Source of the DNA: Aculops lycopersici | Lineage: Eukaryota; Arthropoda; Arachnida; Trombidiformes; Eriophyidae | Length of the DNA stretch: 64,000 nt | Direction of reading: 5' to 3' | Assembly: GCA_015350385.1 (NCBI GenBank) | Contig: WNKI01000004.1 | Location: 2,410,448-2,474,447 of the forward strand | Shown: piece by piece, positions 48,346 through 58,764 of the stretch | Layout of the letters: each line of letters begins with the position of its first letter | Numbering within the stretch: position 1 is the stretch's first letter | Notes under the pieces: generated by a model | Databases searched by the model: none | Told to the model about the DNA's origin: nothing | What the model saw: only the letters and a program-made list of their open reading frames with translations | Made by a program: the position numbers and the translations under genes

Positions 48346-49915
48346 TCATCTATCGTCGTTATTATTACTAATATGATGATCGTGAGATGATGTCGATGTT
48401 GATGAAGTCGTCGAATTTGAATGGCTTCGCGTTTGACGAGACGAGCCATTCGCCAGCGACTTCGGTGGATCAACAGGTACACCCCGCGAGCTTAGGAAGT
48501 TGCCGAACCTTTGAGCTGACGACTGAAGTGTTAGTCCGCTCCTATGACTCAATTGAATGTTTAATCTTGGCGATTGGGTTGTGGTGGTGGTGGTTGTGGA
48601 GGTGAATGTTGGAATTGAGAAGGGAGTTGTGGTGGTGGATGTGGTTGATGTGGAACTTTGGGTTGAACTTGGAAGTTGTATCGGTTGATCCTTGTAATTG
48701 TCCTTCTCAATATACAGCGCGTTGTTTCTATCAAAGTGCTTAGCACTATTATCGCAATCAACCGTATTGATAAATCTACAGGTGAATGTGGTTTGGTCGA
48801 ACAAAGTGTAATTTGGACACAAAAAGTCGTACCTGTTGCCTATGGCGCAGTGATGATAGATCTATTGGATAGTAGTAAAGGTAAGTTAGGTTAGTGGCCA
48901 GCTTGGTGCTTGGTGATGCATGACTAACATTGATTTTGTCTAGAATGTCAAAGTTGTTTTAAAAAATATCCCTCGACAAAAAAGGTACTTGAATGAAAAA
49001 ACGTATACCTGCAGTTAACATGAAGCGAACCAAGTTGATTTGGATCTGATCAAGAAAAAAAAGTGGAAGAAAAAACTCACCTGACAATGAAGATTTATGT
49101 TTGTATAGTAGCCGTCGTGTCTTCCCTTGCAATCAAAGTCGATTTTGTCGGGTACGCTTATGTAAAAGGGATAGTTTGTTAGGTCCGCCCCCTTGAGTTC
49201 GCGCGGGAAATTCGGGTCGGCCATGTAATCGATGATTCGACCATCGGGTCTCGGCTGGTAGCCGGGTGAGAGGGTTGTGGTTGTGGTAGTAGTCGTTGGT
49301 TTAGGCGTAGTTGGTCTCCTTTTTCTGGGCCTTCTAGTTGTGGTGGTTGTTGGAGGTTGATCATCATACTCGTCATAATAATCCGTCGACACCTCGCTTC
49401 CGTCCGCATAGTCGGCCAGAGTCGATGGCTTTGGTGTAGTTGTGGTGGTGGTTGTTGTGGTTGTTGTTGTAGTTGACCTTCCCCGATTTCTACCCTGACG
49501 AGTGCCTGGCTTCCGGTTATTCATTCTACCCATCGCCGGCTTAATCTTGGGGCCGCGGGGGGCAGGTGTGGTTGTTGTAGTGGTTGTGGTTGTGGTTGTT
49601 GTGGTGGTCGTTGTTGTAACCGGAAGTTGTTGCTCTTCCAACGTCGTCGTCTCAAACAAAGACTCAAAGGTGGTCGCTAAGGTTGTGGGCGATGGAGTGG
49701 TTGTTGTGGTTGTAGTGTGTTGCTGGAAGATGTTATTGTTGTACGCTTGGCGTTGTTGCTGGCGAGTTTGAGGTGGTTGCTGTAGGGCTTGCTGTTGTTG
49801 TTGCTGTAGTAATAATTGATGTACTTGGTTAACATAATTGATATTCGGCTGCTGCTGCTGCTTTGGCTGCCAGCTCGTCGGTTGCGCAAACTGGTTGGTG
49901 GAGCTATTAAAGTTA

Positions 49916-49977
<62 letters not shown>

Positions 49978-51114
49978 ATTATCACTGATTAAAAATGGCG
50001 ACAACTGTGACTGAGTTTGAAGTCCTCGTTGTCTAGTGTTAGTTGCTAGGTTGTTTCCCGGTGAAGAAGTGAACACCTGCTCGTTAAATGGAAGCCTCAC
50101 TACCTGTTGATTGTTTCCTCGGTTATTGTACTGTGGAGGAGCAAGTGGAAACTCGTCTAACGGCTGACTAGTGGGCTCATTTTGGGACTCAAACTGCTGA
50201 TCGCCTTGTGGTTGTAAGTTGGTGGCTGTCAAGCTTGAGCTCAGGGTTGCCCTTTGAAGTTGAGCTTGGCGCTGTTGTTGCTGTTGCTGGCTTCTTCCGC
50301 TTGCCGCCGCAATTTGCTCTCTCAAGTTTGCACAGTCAATCTCCTCGCTAGCTCTCTCTTGGGGCGACAAATCTCTAAAGGACAATAAGGTTAAACTAAT
50401 CAACTCGCGGCACCTCTCACGTGCTCCACTTGAGGGTTGTGGTTGTTGATTGTTGGACAAGGAGAAGTCTTCGTTCGTGTTTCCAGAATCAGCATTGTTG
50501 CTACTACTACTACTCAGTAGCTCCTCGTACGTTTGTCTTTGTGGCTGACTAATGATCCCATCGCTCGACTGTGCTTCACTATCGTCTTGTAAATTTGGGT
50601 TGTTATTTTGATTTTTGTTACCTGAACTCTGATCTAAATTGAAACCACCCGAGGATTCGCCTGAGCCCGAATCGTCGGTGTAGCTGTCCGAGTTGTAAAT
50701 ATCTGCGCCATAGTTGCCGTGGTAGCGGCTTGTCGGCGCAACCTGTTGCTGGTGTTTCTGATGATTCTGCTGTTGTTGCAACTTGTGATGCTGATTATGT
50801 AACTGTAGCACTGGCGGCTGCTGGGTAATTTGCCGGCTAGAGAGGGAAAGTGTTACGGATTGTAAAGAGGCGATCGGCGACGAGGCCGGCGCTGAGATGA
50901 GACCATTCGAATGTGATTGTTTGGCTAGGTATTGGTTTTGGTGAAATTGGTTCTTACGCAACGCAGCTGAGGCAGCAGTTGTGGTCGCCTGTTGCTGGCT
51001 AGTTGATGTAAAAGTTGTCGTTGTATAGGCACAAAGGAATAGTTGAGATATCAGTACGATCACAATTGTCCAATGGAGTTTCACCATTGAGACTCTACCA
51101 ATTCGGTTGAGCAT
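48346..51114 (-). CDS. Secreted protein with one chitin-binding peritrophin-A domain (CPAP1-like)
   Basis: Two exons, 51114-49081 and 48861-48346, phase 0, joined across a 219-bp GT-AG intron; 849 residues. A signal peptide follows either Met1 or Met10. Then come about 600 residues of Gln-, Ser- and Asn-rich sequence (including an Asn run encoded by the AAT tract at 49915-49973) and Thr tracts of the mucin kind. The chitin-binding type 2 domain straddles the intron: IDFDCKGRHDGYYTNINLHC in exon 1 and HHCAIGNRYDFLCPNYTLFD..FTC..VDC in exon 2, giving the expected six cysteines and the GYY and FLCPN signatures of arthropod CPAP1 cuticle proteins. A Thr/Ser-rich tail follows. It is likely an extracellular cuticle or matrix component. 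A single domain set in very long low-complexity flanks is notable. Confidence 0.88.
49915..49973 (-). repeat. Trinucleotide tract encoding poly-Asn
   Basis: TTA/TTG units on the plus strand, AAT/AAC on the coding strand, encoding about 20 asparagines in the chitin-binding protein. In frame and length-variable by nature. Confidence 0.9.
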
Positions 51115-52259
51115 TCTGCTCGCTTGCTTGTTCTTTGATCAACTATATAATTGACTTCTATTCTGTATTTAGCTTACTAATCTGCTTTCTCTCTTCCTTT
51201 CTTCTGGGTTGGAAACACTCTTGGCGAGTGTATGCGTGTTAAATACTTTCAACACTTGGAGACAAATACACTGCCAAACAAGTGGTTGTTAATTGAAGCG
51301 CGCGATAATCGGGGTGATGGCTGCTTTGCATTTTCTGGTCTCTCATTTCTGTTGCTGGTTCTGTTGCTACTGCCGATGGATTTAATGCTGCTCATGTTGC
51401 TTGTTATAATATTTATTATGTAGAAGACACATGCTCGCGATTATCATGGTGAATATGGACGAGCTAAGACACCGACGAGGCTTTAAGCTCCAAGGAGATT
51501 GGTGCTGATGAAGACGATGCCGATTGGCGATCTCTAACGAGAGGCAACAGGTGAGACAGAGACGCTGCTGGTTCGCTGGTCGTCGGTGTCGCTGGTGCTT
51601 TTGATGCTTTTAAGTTTAGTAAGCTAATACTTCTGCTGCTCATATTCATAGTCCTCGTTGCCTTTATCGTCATTCTTTATCTCATGTTAAACTCAACTCA
51701 GCGAGCGAATGTCTTCGTGTTCATCTCACTTTTCTTAGAGTTAGCAGCCGGCGCAACCTGTTGCTGCTCCATGTATTCTAGTGTCGGTTGCTTGCTTGCT
51801 CACTTGCTCACCTGGTTGCCTGCCGTAGTCTCGTGGTCTAAGCGTCTCATTGGTGTCGTCGGTGTCGTTGGCGTCTTGTGGTTACTGTTCATTGGTTTGG
51901 AGGTTTGCTTTGGTTAGCGAGCTTTGGTTGCCGGTTGGCTTCTCCGGCTGCCATTTGAATGCGCGCGAAAATGAGCCACCAAGATGATTAATCTCATAGC
52001 CTTCGATACTCTAGCATTATCCACAGTTACAGCCACAGCCACAGCAGCAACAGCCACCACCGGCACTAGACAGCAGGTGAGCTTACCAGGTAGCTGGCGA
52101 GTGTTGAGTCAGTGGCCGAGCCAAGGGGGCGGCGCAACAGCCACCGGCTCACCTGTCGACGTCGGTTGGCGAAGAGCAACGGGCGGCCATCGTTGTTGCC
52201 GTTCCCCAAGACAACAAGACACTTGCCGGCGAGTCGATGGTGCAAGAGAGAGAGAGAGA

Positions 52260-52279
52260 NNNNNNNNNNNNNNNNNNNN
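52260..52279. other. Assembly gap (20 N) inside a GA tract
   Basis: AGAGAGAGA flanks the N run on both sides, so the true sequence is very probably more (GA)n. Confidence 0.95.
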
Positions 52280-54257
52280 AGAGAGAGAGAGAGACTGAGA
52301 GCTGGAGTTGAAGCAATAGAAGAAACAGCCATACAGCGACAAGGAAAGTGAAAGTAGGCCAATTGAATGCGTACAAACACAGCAAGAGAGTTAGCGAAAG
52401 TCAATGTGTTCATTGCACACAGTCGATGGCTAGCTTGGTGCCGACTGCCGCCCAGGTGAGCAACAAACTGATGCTGCGAGAGACCAGAAACTCTTGCTGG
52501 CTGAGTCTCGCTTAGTGTTTTAAGCGTCCGCTTGACTGGCAAGCGAGCGCTGGCTAGCTAGCTCGATGGCTGACTGGCTAGCTTAGCAAGCCGGCGGCGC
52601 AACAGGAATTGCATGTGGGCTCTGACCGGCGACCAAGTCGACGTGTACACCCAGAGGCAAGAGTTGAGTTAGTTGCTCATTGGTTTAGATGCCAAGTGAG
52701 CGAGCAAGCGAGAGCGGAAAAAAGTGAGTCTGCTTCGCCTTTGCTTGCATCTTAGTGGGAGTCTCACTCTCACTTGTTGCTCATGCTTAAGCTCTTGCTT
52801 AAACTTACGACGCCTTGTCGCACTACCACCAGACAGTCGGTCGGCCAAATTACTCAAATCGCAACAGCAGCAGAGTCGATAGTCGACAACGACGACGCTA
52901 ACCTGGCACAAACTATCCCTACACCTGAACCTCATCGCCGCCGCCTCTGCTCTCACCTGGTGGCCTATGCAAACGACCAGCCACTTCTCAGAGGTGAACC
53001 AGATTGCGATTATTAGTGCCGTCGTCGCCACCGCCGCCGCCGCTGTCATTGACGGCGCGCTGAGAGCTCGGCAGTAAAGAGACATGTCGTCACTCTTGGT
53101 CTCAGTCGGCCGTCATCTTGGTTGCTTGTCGAGCCATTCGCTTAGCTTGACTCGGATCGCTTCCCCTCGAGTTGCCGGCGGATGGAGATGATCTATGGAA
53201 TCGCTAGTGCAAAGGCAACAGGTAGATGGAACATGCTGTGAAGCGTCTCCGTCTCCGACGCAGATTCCAATTCCAATTTTAAATGGTCGCGCAAGCGGCA
53301 GTAAAATGAGACGAATAGGAAATGTAAATTTCGTAGCAGGAAACAACGACGACAACTTCGTAGGCCAAATTCATCATTGCTTATTTTATAATTAGGACCT
53401 CCAATTTGGTCACAGACAAAATTGAAGGCCAGCAGCGATGTAAAACGTTAACGACTTGTTTTATTCAATCTCATCCCAAAGGCACACGATTTTAGTTGAA
53501 GAGATAAACAAACAGAGAGTGAGACTGACATTTGAAGGGGAAAAAGTTGGCGGCTCAAACTATTAGTTTCGTTGGACTGCCATAATGACTTCAGACTCGA
53601 AACTAATCAACAGATTTGATCGTTTGATTCTCAAGCTCACCTGGTAATATAGATATCGGCAACGTTAGCTTACTTTGCTAGGGTGGATAGTTTTTGTCCG
53701 CTTTCCTTTGGCTCACCAGATTGGCTGGCCAAGAGCAGCCAAATTTATTTTCTTGTCATTTGATTGCCATAATTATCCAACTTGAGCGAATGTTGGCAAG
53801 CTCTCTGGTGTACAATGTGCTCTTATCTACTCTCATGGCTGCTAACGAGTTACGACCGGCAAGTTGGAGAGATAAAGTCATGAATGGAGATGGGCGCGAA
53901 GATGTGAAACTGAAGGTCGACATAGTCGATGACGAGATAGATTGACAAACAGAGCTGAAGGTGGAGATAGTCCGTATGTTGAATGTGTGACGATGGTGGC
54001 GGCGAGACTTGATTTTTATTCAATCAATCTGATTTATTGCATATTTACTAAAATTCTCGATAGGTGCCAATAAGATTCCATAACTAGAGCTTGTTTTAAT
54101 CCACCCAAATTGGCGACTGATGGCGCCACATGTTGCTTACTGTTTTTTCCTTCGAAGTTAACAGAAATTTCAATTTCGATGGGGATACTGTCGAGTCGCG
54201 CTCGCCGAAAGTTGAATAATTGCACTGTGGAAGGCCGCAAACAACAGGTAGTTGGCG

Positions 54258-54282
54258 CAGGATCTTATGTTGTAAGATCCTG
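54258..54282. repeat. Perfect 10-bp hairpin
   Basis: caggatctta (54258-54267) pairs exactly with 54273-54282 across a five-base loop (tgttg). A CAACAGGT copy lies 9 bases upstream. Confidence 0.85.
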
Positions 54283-55300
54283 ACAATTCAAATGTACTTT
54301 TGTCCAAGTCTTTGCAAGTTGGACTTGTAGTAGAAAGCTTGTAGCTCGTAATGAGATCTTATCCTCGAAGGCCACCGCCGACAACTTAGACTACGACCGA
54401 CGAGATAAAACCACGACAAAGGACTCGATATTCCCTTTAGGCGAGTGGAGGCCAAGCGCAGCCATGCAAATGATTCCCTTTTCCATCCGACTCGTTGGCT
54501 CGAGTGGTTCTCGCTCCTGTCTTTCTCTCTTTACCAACGTTCGCGAACAGGTGGTTGTTGGCGTGTGCCTTGCTATTCTGGAACTAAAGTAACTCGCTTG
54601 TTGAAGTCGGGCCAATTACACCGCCGACATGTCCAATTGTTGTCTGCTGGCGAGAGAACGAGTTGGTGGTGGTGGCGGCGAAAAAGCAACGGGCGAGCTC
54701 TCGTTTTTTCCACGAAGCAAGACGCGGAAGTTGGAGTAAAAGTCGAAGTTGGAGTAAAAGTCGAAGCTGGAGCAAAGTAGACGTTTGCCTCAGGTGAGAT
54801 TTCATGTAAGGAGCAGTCGTTGCCGCCGCCACCGCAGACAAGACCACGATCAAAGTGATCAAGCGAGTTAGTGAGCGAATGGCACGCAGCGCGCAACAGG
54901 TGATTCGACGTGGCACAAGCTGGCTGTTATGTAACGAGCGGCGAAAACTCTTTCAAGGTCTGGCGGCCGTCTGAGTGGCAAGACGGGTGACGACTCTGAG
55001 GGGAGAGCTCACTGAGTGATTGATTATGTTTGGCTGTCTTAGAATCAGTGGGCAGTGGACTGTTGAAAATTCTTGCAGTCGCCAGATTCTCTAGAGGGAA
55101 GTTGAGTTTTCGAATGAGATTTTTGTTGATCCCAGAAAGTAATTGTGAAAAAATATTATAAATATCCGAGTGAATCATTGAATGAGGAGGCGAGCGGAAG
55201 TTGCGAACCACTATCGCTCCCTCTCTCTCAGTATTAGCAATTACGTTTTATTCTTTTTTATCTTCTCTAAGGGCCGTTGATAACATCAATTAGCTCAAGC

Positions 55301-56011
55301 CTACTTTTTAATAAAGTTCGAGAGCAAACCGATCGCAATGTCCAGCAACTTCAACACCCCACCGTATCCCGCTTTACGGAAGTAGGCGATGTATGTGGCG
55401 CTAATGCTGTCAATTCTTTCTCCATCGATCGTCAATTTGTTGAAGTCGTTGTACAGACCAACTGGCGACTTTTCGATGATTGTTTCGAAAATGTTCATTA
55501 ACTCATCAACCGCAGCAACAAACTCATGTGGGCCCAACTTTGGTGGCTCGACAGTCTCCGAGTCCTTCAAAGTTTTCTGTAGCATTTTGAGCACATCTTT
55601 TTCGTACATTGGGTCCATTTGGCAAGTTTTATCGGTCGCGCGAAGTTTCGAGGCTTGTTTCAGGACACTGTTTAGTGCAGAGATGAGCTTACCTGCATAA
55701 TGCGGAGCAACCCTGAGAGTGTACTTTTTTGCGATAATGGTATCAGTGCTAACACCAACAAGAATTGGCTTCAAGGAACCAATTAGCTTCCTATCTAGGG
55801 CTCTGTGGGGCTCCGATATAGAGGGAATCTTCGGATCGTAGCTTTCAAAGTGAACCTTCTTTCCGTTGTACTCGAAATCTCCAACAACAATTCCATCCTC
55901 TCTAGTGACAAGCGTTCCCTCGGTAATTTCTGGTGCCTCGCCGGCAAAAGTTAGGCAGGCTCGAAGCACTAAACCAAAGACAACGATTGCAATATTCCTA
56001 GCAGTTAACAT
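55301..56011 (-). CDS. Secreted protein of unknown family
   Basis: 236 residues with a hydrophobic signal peptide (IAIVVFGLVLRACLTFAG, residues 7-24) and a mixed, folded-looking mature part with one remaining cysteine (KTCQMD). The C-terminus is hydrophobic and then basic (LDIAIGLLSNFIKK), which suggests an amphipathic helix or lipid-contact surface. There is no transmembrane segment apart from the signal. I do not recognise the family. Its gene lies just upstream of CWC27's 3' end on the same strand, with about 200 bp between. An AATAAA-type signal read on the minus strand overlaps the stop region (ttttaataaagttc on the plus strand near 55307 is the wrong orientation), so the 3' end is unclear. 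Confidence 0.7.
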   Translation of the reverse strand: MLTARNIAIVVFGLVLRACLTFAGEAPEITEGTLVTREDGIVVGDFEYNGKKVHFESYDPKIPSISEPHRALDRKLIGSLKPILVGVSTDTIIAKKYTLRVAPHYAGKLISALNSVLKQASKLRATDKTCQMDPMYEKDVLKMLQKTLKDSETVEPPKLGPHEFVAAVDELMNIFETIIEKSPVGLYNDFNKLTIDGERIDSISATYIAYFRKAGYGGVLKLLDIAIGLLSNFIKK

Positions 56012-56212
56012 GATGTATGAGTTTGCTTAAACTTTTTTACCTCTAAAAATTCGATAATATTTCGATGATTTATTGATGTCTTCCCTATGCGTTAAGGACT
56101 GACTAACCTATCAAAATCATGAAAAGTAGTAGCAAGAACAACTATCCACTAATTATGGCGATGGTAGATAGCACAGGTGTTCTATTTTGAGGATCGCATT
56201 TCAATGCCACTT

Positions 56213-57862
56213 CTACCTCTCTCGCGTTCCATGACCCCTCTGATGCCGATAGGCTTCATTGTCTCTATGTGAATTCCCATGGGATTCCCTATGAGAATCG
56301 TGGTGCCTATGAGAGTCTTTGTGCCTGTGAGAGTCGCGGTCCTTATGGTGGCCATGATCCGAGCTTTTCGAAGGGTTACTGTTGCGATGGCTCCTTTCGT
56401 AACTACCACGCGCTCGCGGGCGGTTGAAGCCACTGCCACTGTTGATGGATGAGGACGTGGACTGTGATGCCCAAAAAGGATCTTCATCTACATTTGCGTC
56501 TCTTGCCAGGCGAGTTTCGTTCTCATCTGCAACGAAAGTATGCTGCAACCATGAGTCACCATCTACCTTGTCCAAATCGTCGAATTCCAATGCCAAATCT
56601 ACACTAGTGATCACAGTCTCACGGGCCTCAAAGCGATTCTTCCTACCCGAGTCCTCATTTTTTGTTTTGTAATCTTCATTCTGCAACTTGCCTGGTTCAC
56701 CTCTGGGCGCTTCCTTCAATCTCTTCTTAAATCTATCGAGAAGTTCCAAAGTCTCTCGCTCGCGATCCCGATTTCTCTTGCCGGCCAGCTTCAACTGGAT
56801 TCCACTTGTGTCGTCGAGATTAGCTGGCGGCTTGATGGAACTCGACGAAGTACTTGCAGCTAAAAGTTTACACTTCTTTTCCTCCTCACTTCGCCTCCTC
56901 CTCTCTGTTAAAGTTTCGGATTTTGCTCCTTTCTCAATCTCCTGCTTAAGTTCCTCAAATTGCTCTCTGATCCGTTTCAATTCCCTTTCTTTAGTGGTCA
57001 ATCCATCGGTGTTCTCCTCGACAAGCTCATCACTTGGCTTCTCCACCATGACCCAGGACTCTCTAGATCGTTCGGGAGAATCGTCTTCATCTTCGTTCTT
57101 GAGATCATCTGTTTCTTCAAACGCCTGAGCGACTTTGATCAACATTAACTCGTGTTTTTGTTGCTTTTGTCGATTTGGAGATTCCAATCCATCACCACTG
57201 ACATCAGTCTCTTCATCGCTATCTGAGCTGTAGGATAATTTTTTAGTTGATTTTGGATCTGGCTTTGATTTTGTCAATTTATCAAACTCATCTTCTTCGT
57301 CGCTGAGCGATTGCTTGTCATCATGCTTTTTAAGTCGAACTCGTGGCACTAAATCTGGATAGGGATTCTCACTAACAATCACCTCGGTGATCTTTTTCTC
57401 ACTTAATGGGCGCTGATCATCATCCACCAAACATTCATTTAGTTCTGCAAGTGTGTAGATCGTGTTACCCTTAGCTCGACCAAATATTGTATGTTTATTC
57501 TGGAGCTCAGGTGCAGGACCCAAAGTCAAGAAAAACTTGGGTCCATTTGCATTCTTCTCCGTATTTGCGGTTGCTAACAATCCTCTTCTTGTAAATCTAA
57601 GCCTCGGATTGAACTCGTCTTCGAATAGTTCATCTTGGTCTTCCTCGTTGATGTCATCTCTATCTCCACATATGGCAATGAAGTCTTTTTCGACCCTCTC
57701 GAAAATTACATCCTCATAATATTTGTCAATGCAATGCTGCACAAAGTTCCTAGTGGCCTTTGGACATTGTTTGGTGAATAATTCGATGTCAATGTCGCCA
57801 AAGTTTGTTTTCAAAGTGATTGAGCCATAGGCCTGGGGCTCCAGGTTGGAAATATTGGACAT
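56213..57862 (-). CDS. CWC27: Spliceosome-associated cyclophilin CWC27
   Basis: 549 residues from ATG at 57862 (MSNISNLEPQAYG, matching the conserved CWC27 start). The cyclophilin-like domain is at about residues 10-170: GDIDIELFTKQCPKATRNF, then LRFTRRGLLATAN, KFFLTLG and NKHTIFGRAKGNT. Then follows the acidic and basic charged region with long Lys/Glu helices, and a His-, Arg- and Ser-rich tail. CWC27 joins the activated spliceosome with CWC22 and eIF4A3. The active-site loop, normally FIVQGGD followed by GTGSGG, reads DFIAICGDRDDINEED here: the glutamine is lost and the glycine loop is replaced, which argues against isomerase activity. An open stretch upstream to 57931 lacks an ATG. The C-terminal tail is longer than in the human protein (472 residues). 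Confidence 0.92.
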   Translation of the reverse strand: MSNISNLEPQAYGSITLKTNFGDIDIELFTKQCPKATRNFVQHCIDKYYEDVIFERVEKDFIAICGDRDDINEEDQDELFEDEFNPRLRFTRRGLLATANTEKNANGPKFFLTLGPAPELQNKHTIFGRAKGNTIYTLAELNECLVDDDQRPLSEKKITEVIVSENPYPDLVPRVRLKKHDDKQSLSDEEDEFDKLTKSKPDPKSTKKLSYSSDSDEETDVSGDGLESPNRQKQQKHELMLIKVAQAFEETDDLKNEDEDDSPERSRESWVMVEKPSDELVEENTDGLTTKERELKRIREQFEELKQEIEKGAKSETLTERRRRSEEEKKCKLLAASTSSSSIKPPANLDDTSGIQLKLAGKRNRDRERETLELLDRFKKRLKEAPRGEPGKLQNEDYKTKNEDSGRKNRFEARETVITSVDLALEFDDLDKVDGDSWLQHTFVADENETRLARDANVDEDPFWASQSTSSSINSGSGFNRPRARGSYERSHRNSNPSKSSDHGHHKDRDSHRHKDSHRHHDSHRESHGNSHRDNEAYRHQRGHGTRER

Positions 57863-58723
57863 GATCCATAATCTAGGTAGATACAAATAAGATGCAACTT
57901 GAGTTTTTAGGTAATTTTCAATAAAAGTCACATGTGTTTACATTAGAAGCGTGCATTTTTGCGCGCCTTTCTGTGCGCTTATTCCACTTGCAGATGCGGA
58001 AATCCTACGGCAAGCGAACTTTCCAACCTCATCACAGCATCCCTATACCACTTGTTACACGAATCGTCATTTAAATTAGATGTACCAAAAGAGGTATCAA
58101 AAAATATCAAATTTCCAACCTGTAAGAGGAAACGTGATCAGCGAGGAAGAGGGAGAATTAGAGTAGTTGTTTTATTTTTGATTCACGTGTCGCATGACTC
58201 ATTGAAAATCACTTGAGATACATCAAGTGGCAAGATTCTCAAGTGTATCTATGATCATGAACCACCAGTGATACTTTCTAACTAAAGAAAATCTGTAACA
58301 CTACAGATGGTTTATTTGTCTTATTTTGTGCCGGTCTCGGTGATTATGATGATCTTGCTGACGATGGCTTTAATTGGAACTCAAGTTCGTTAGAATGTGG
58401 TTTGATGTCACCACCATGCAAAATAAAGGGCAATAGGGTCTCGTACTATCGTCAAGTAGTGGTTATCGCAACGCAAGTTGCAACTCGAGTGAGATGAGTA
58501 GACAAAAGTAGTGGAAGCAGACGATAAACAATCAAGTGAGACTAAGTAAGATAGTGGAAAGATCAATATTTTTTACTATCTCGGCTGGTGCTTGGTCTTG
58601 GTGGATCTCGCAAGTACTGTTGTGAGCCTTCACAATCTAATTGAATTGTCGGTCGTCTACTTCAGCCTATTCGTCAAGCTGTATTTTTTTGCTCATGGAT
58701 CAAGCTGACGAGGTTGGCAATGG

Positions 58724-58764
<41 letters not shown>

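Larger units (their letters stand above)
51115..55300. other. Non-coding region with simple repeats and motif copies
   Basis: No recognised exon. Contains a 20-N gap inside a GA tract (52260-52279), a perfect hairpin (54258-54282), an 18-bp tandem duplication near 54729-54765 and six copies of CAACAGGT (51545, 51756, 53216, 54242 and 54894 among them). The minus-strand 5' region of the chitin-binding protein gene lies at its left end. Confidence 0.5.

Noticed and set aside
57863..57931. N-terminal extension of CWC27
   Set aside because: The conserved family start MSNI is the ATG at 57862.
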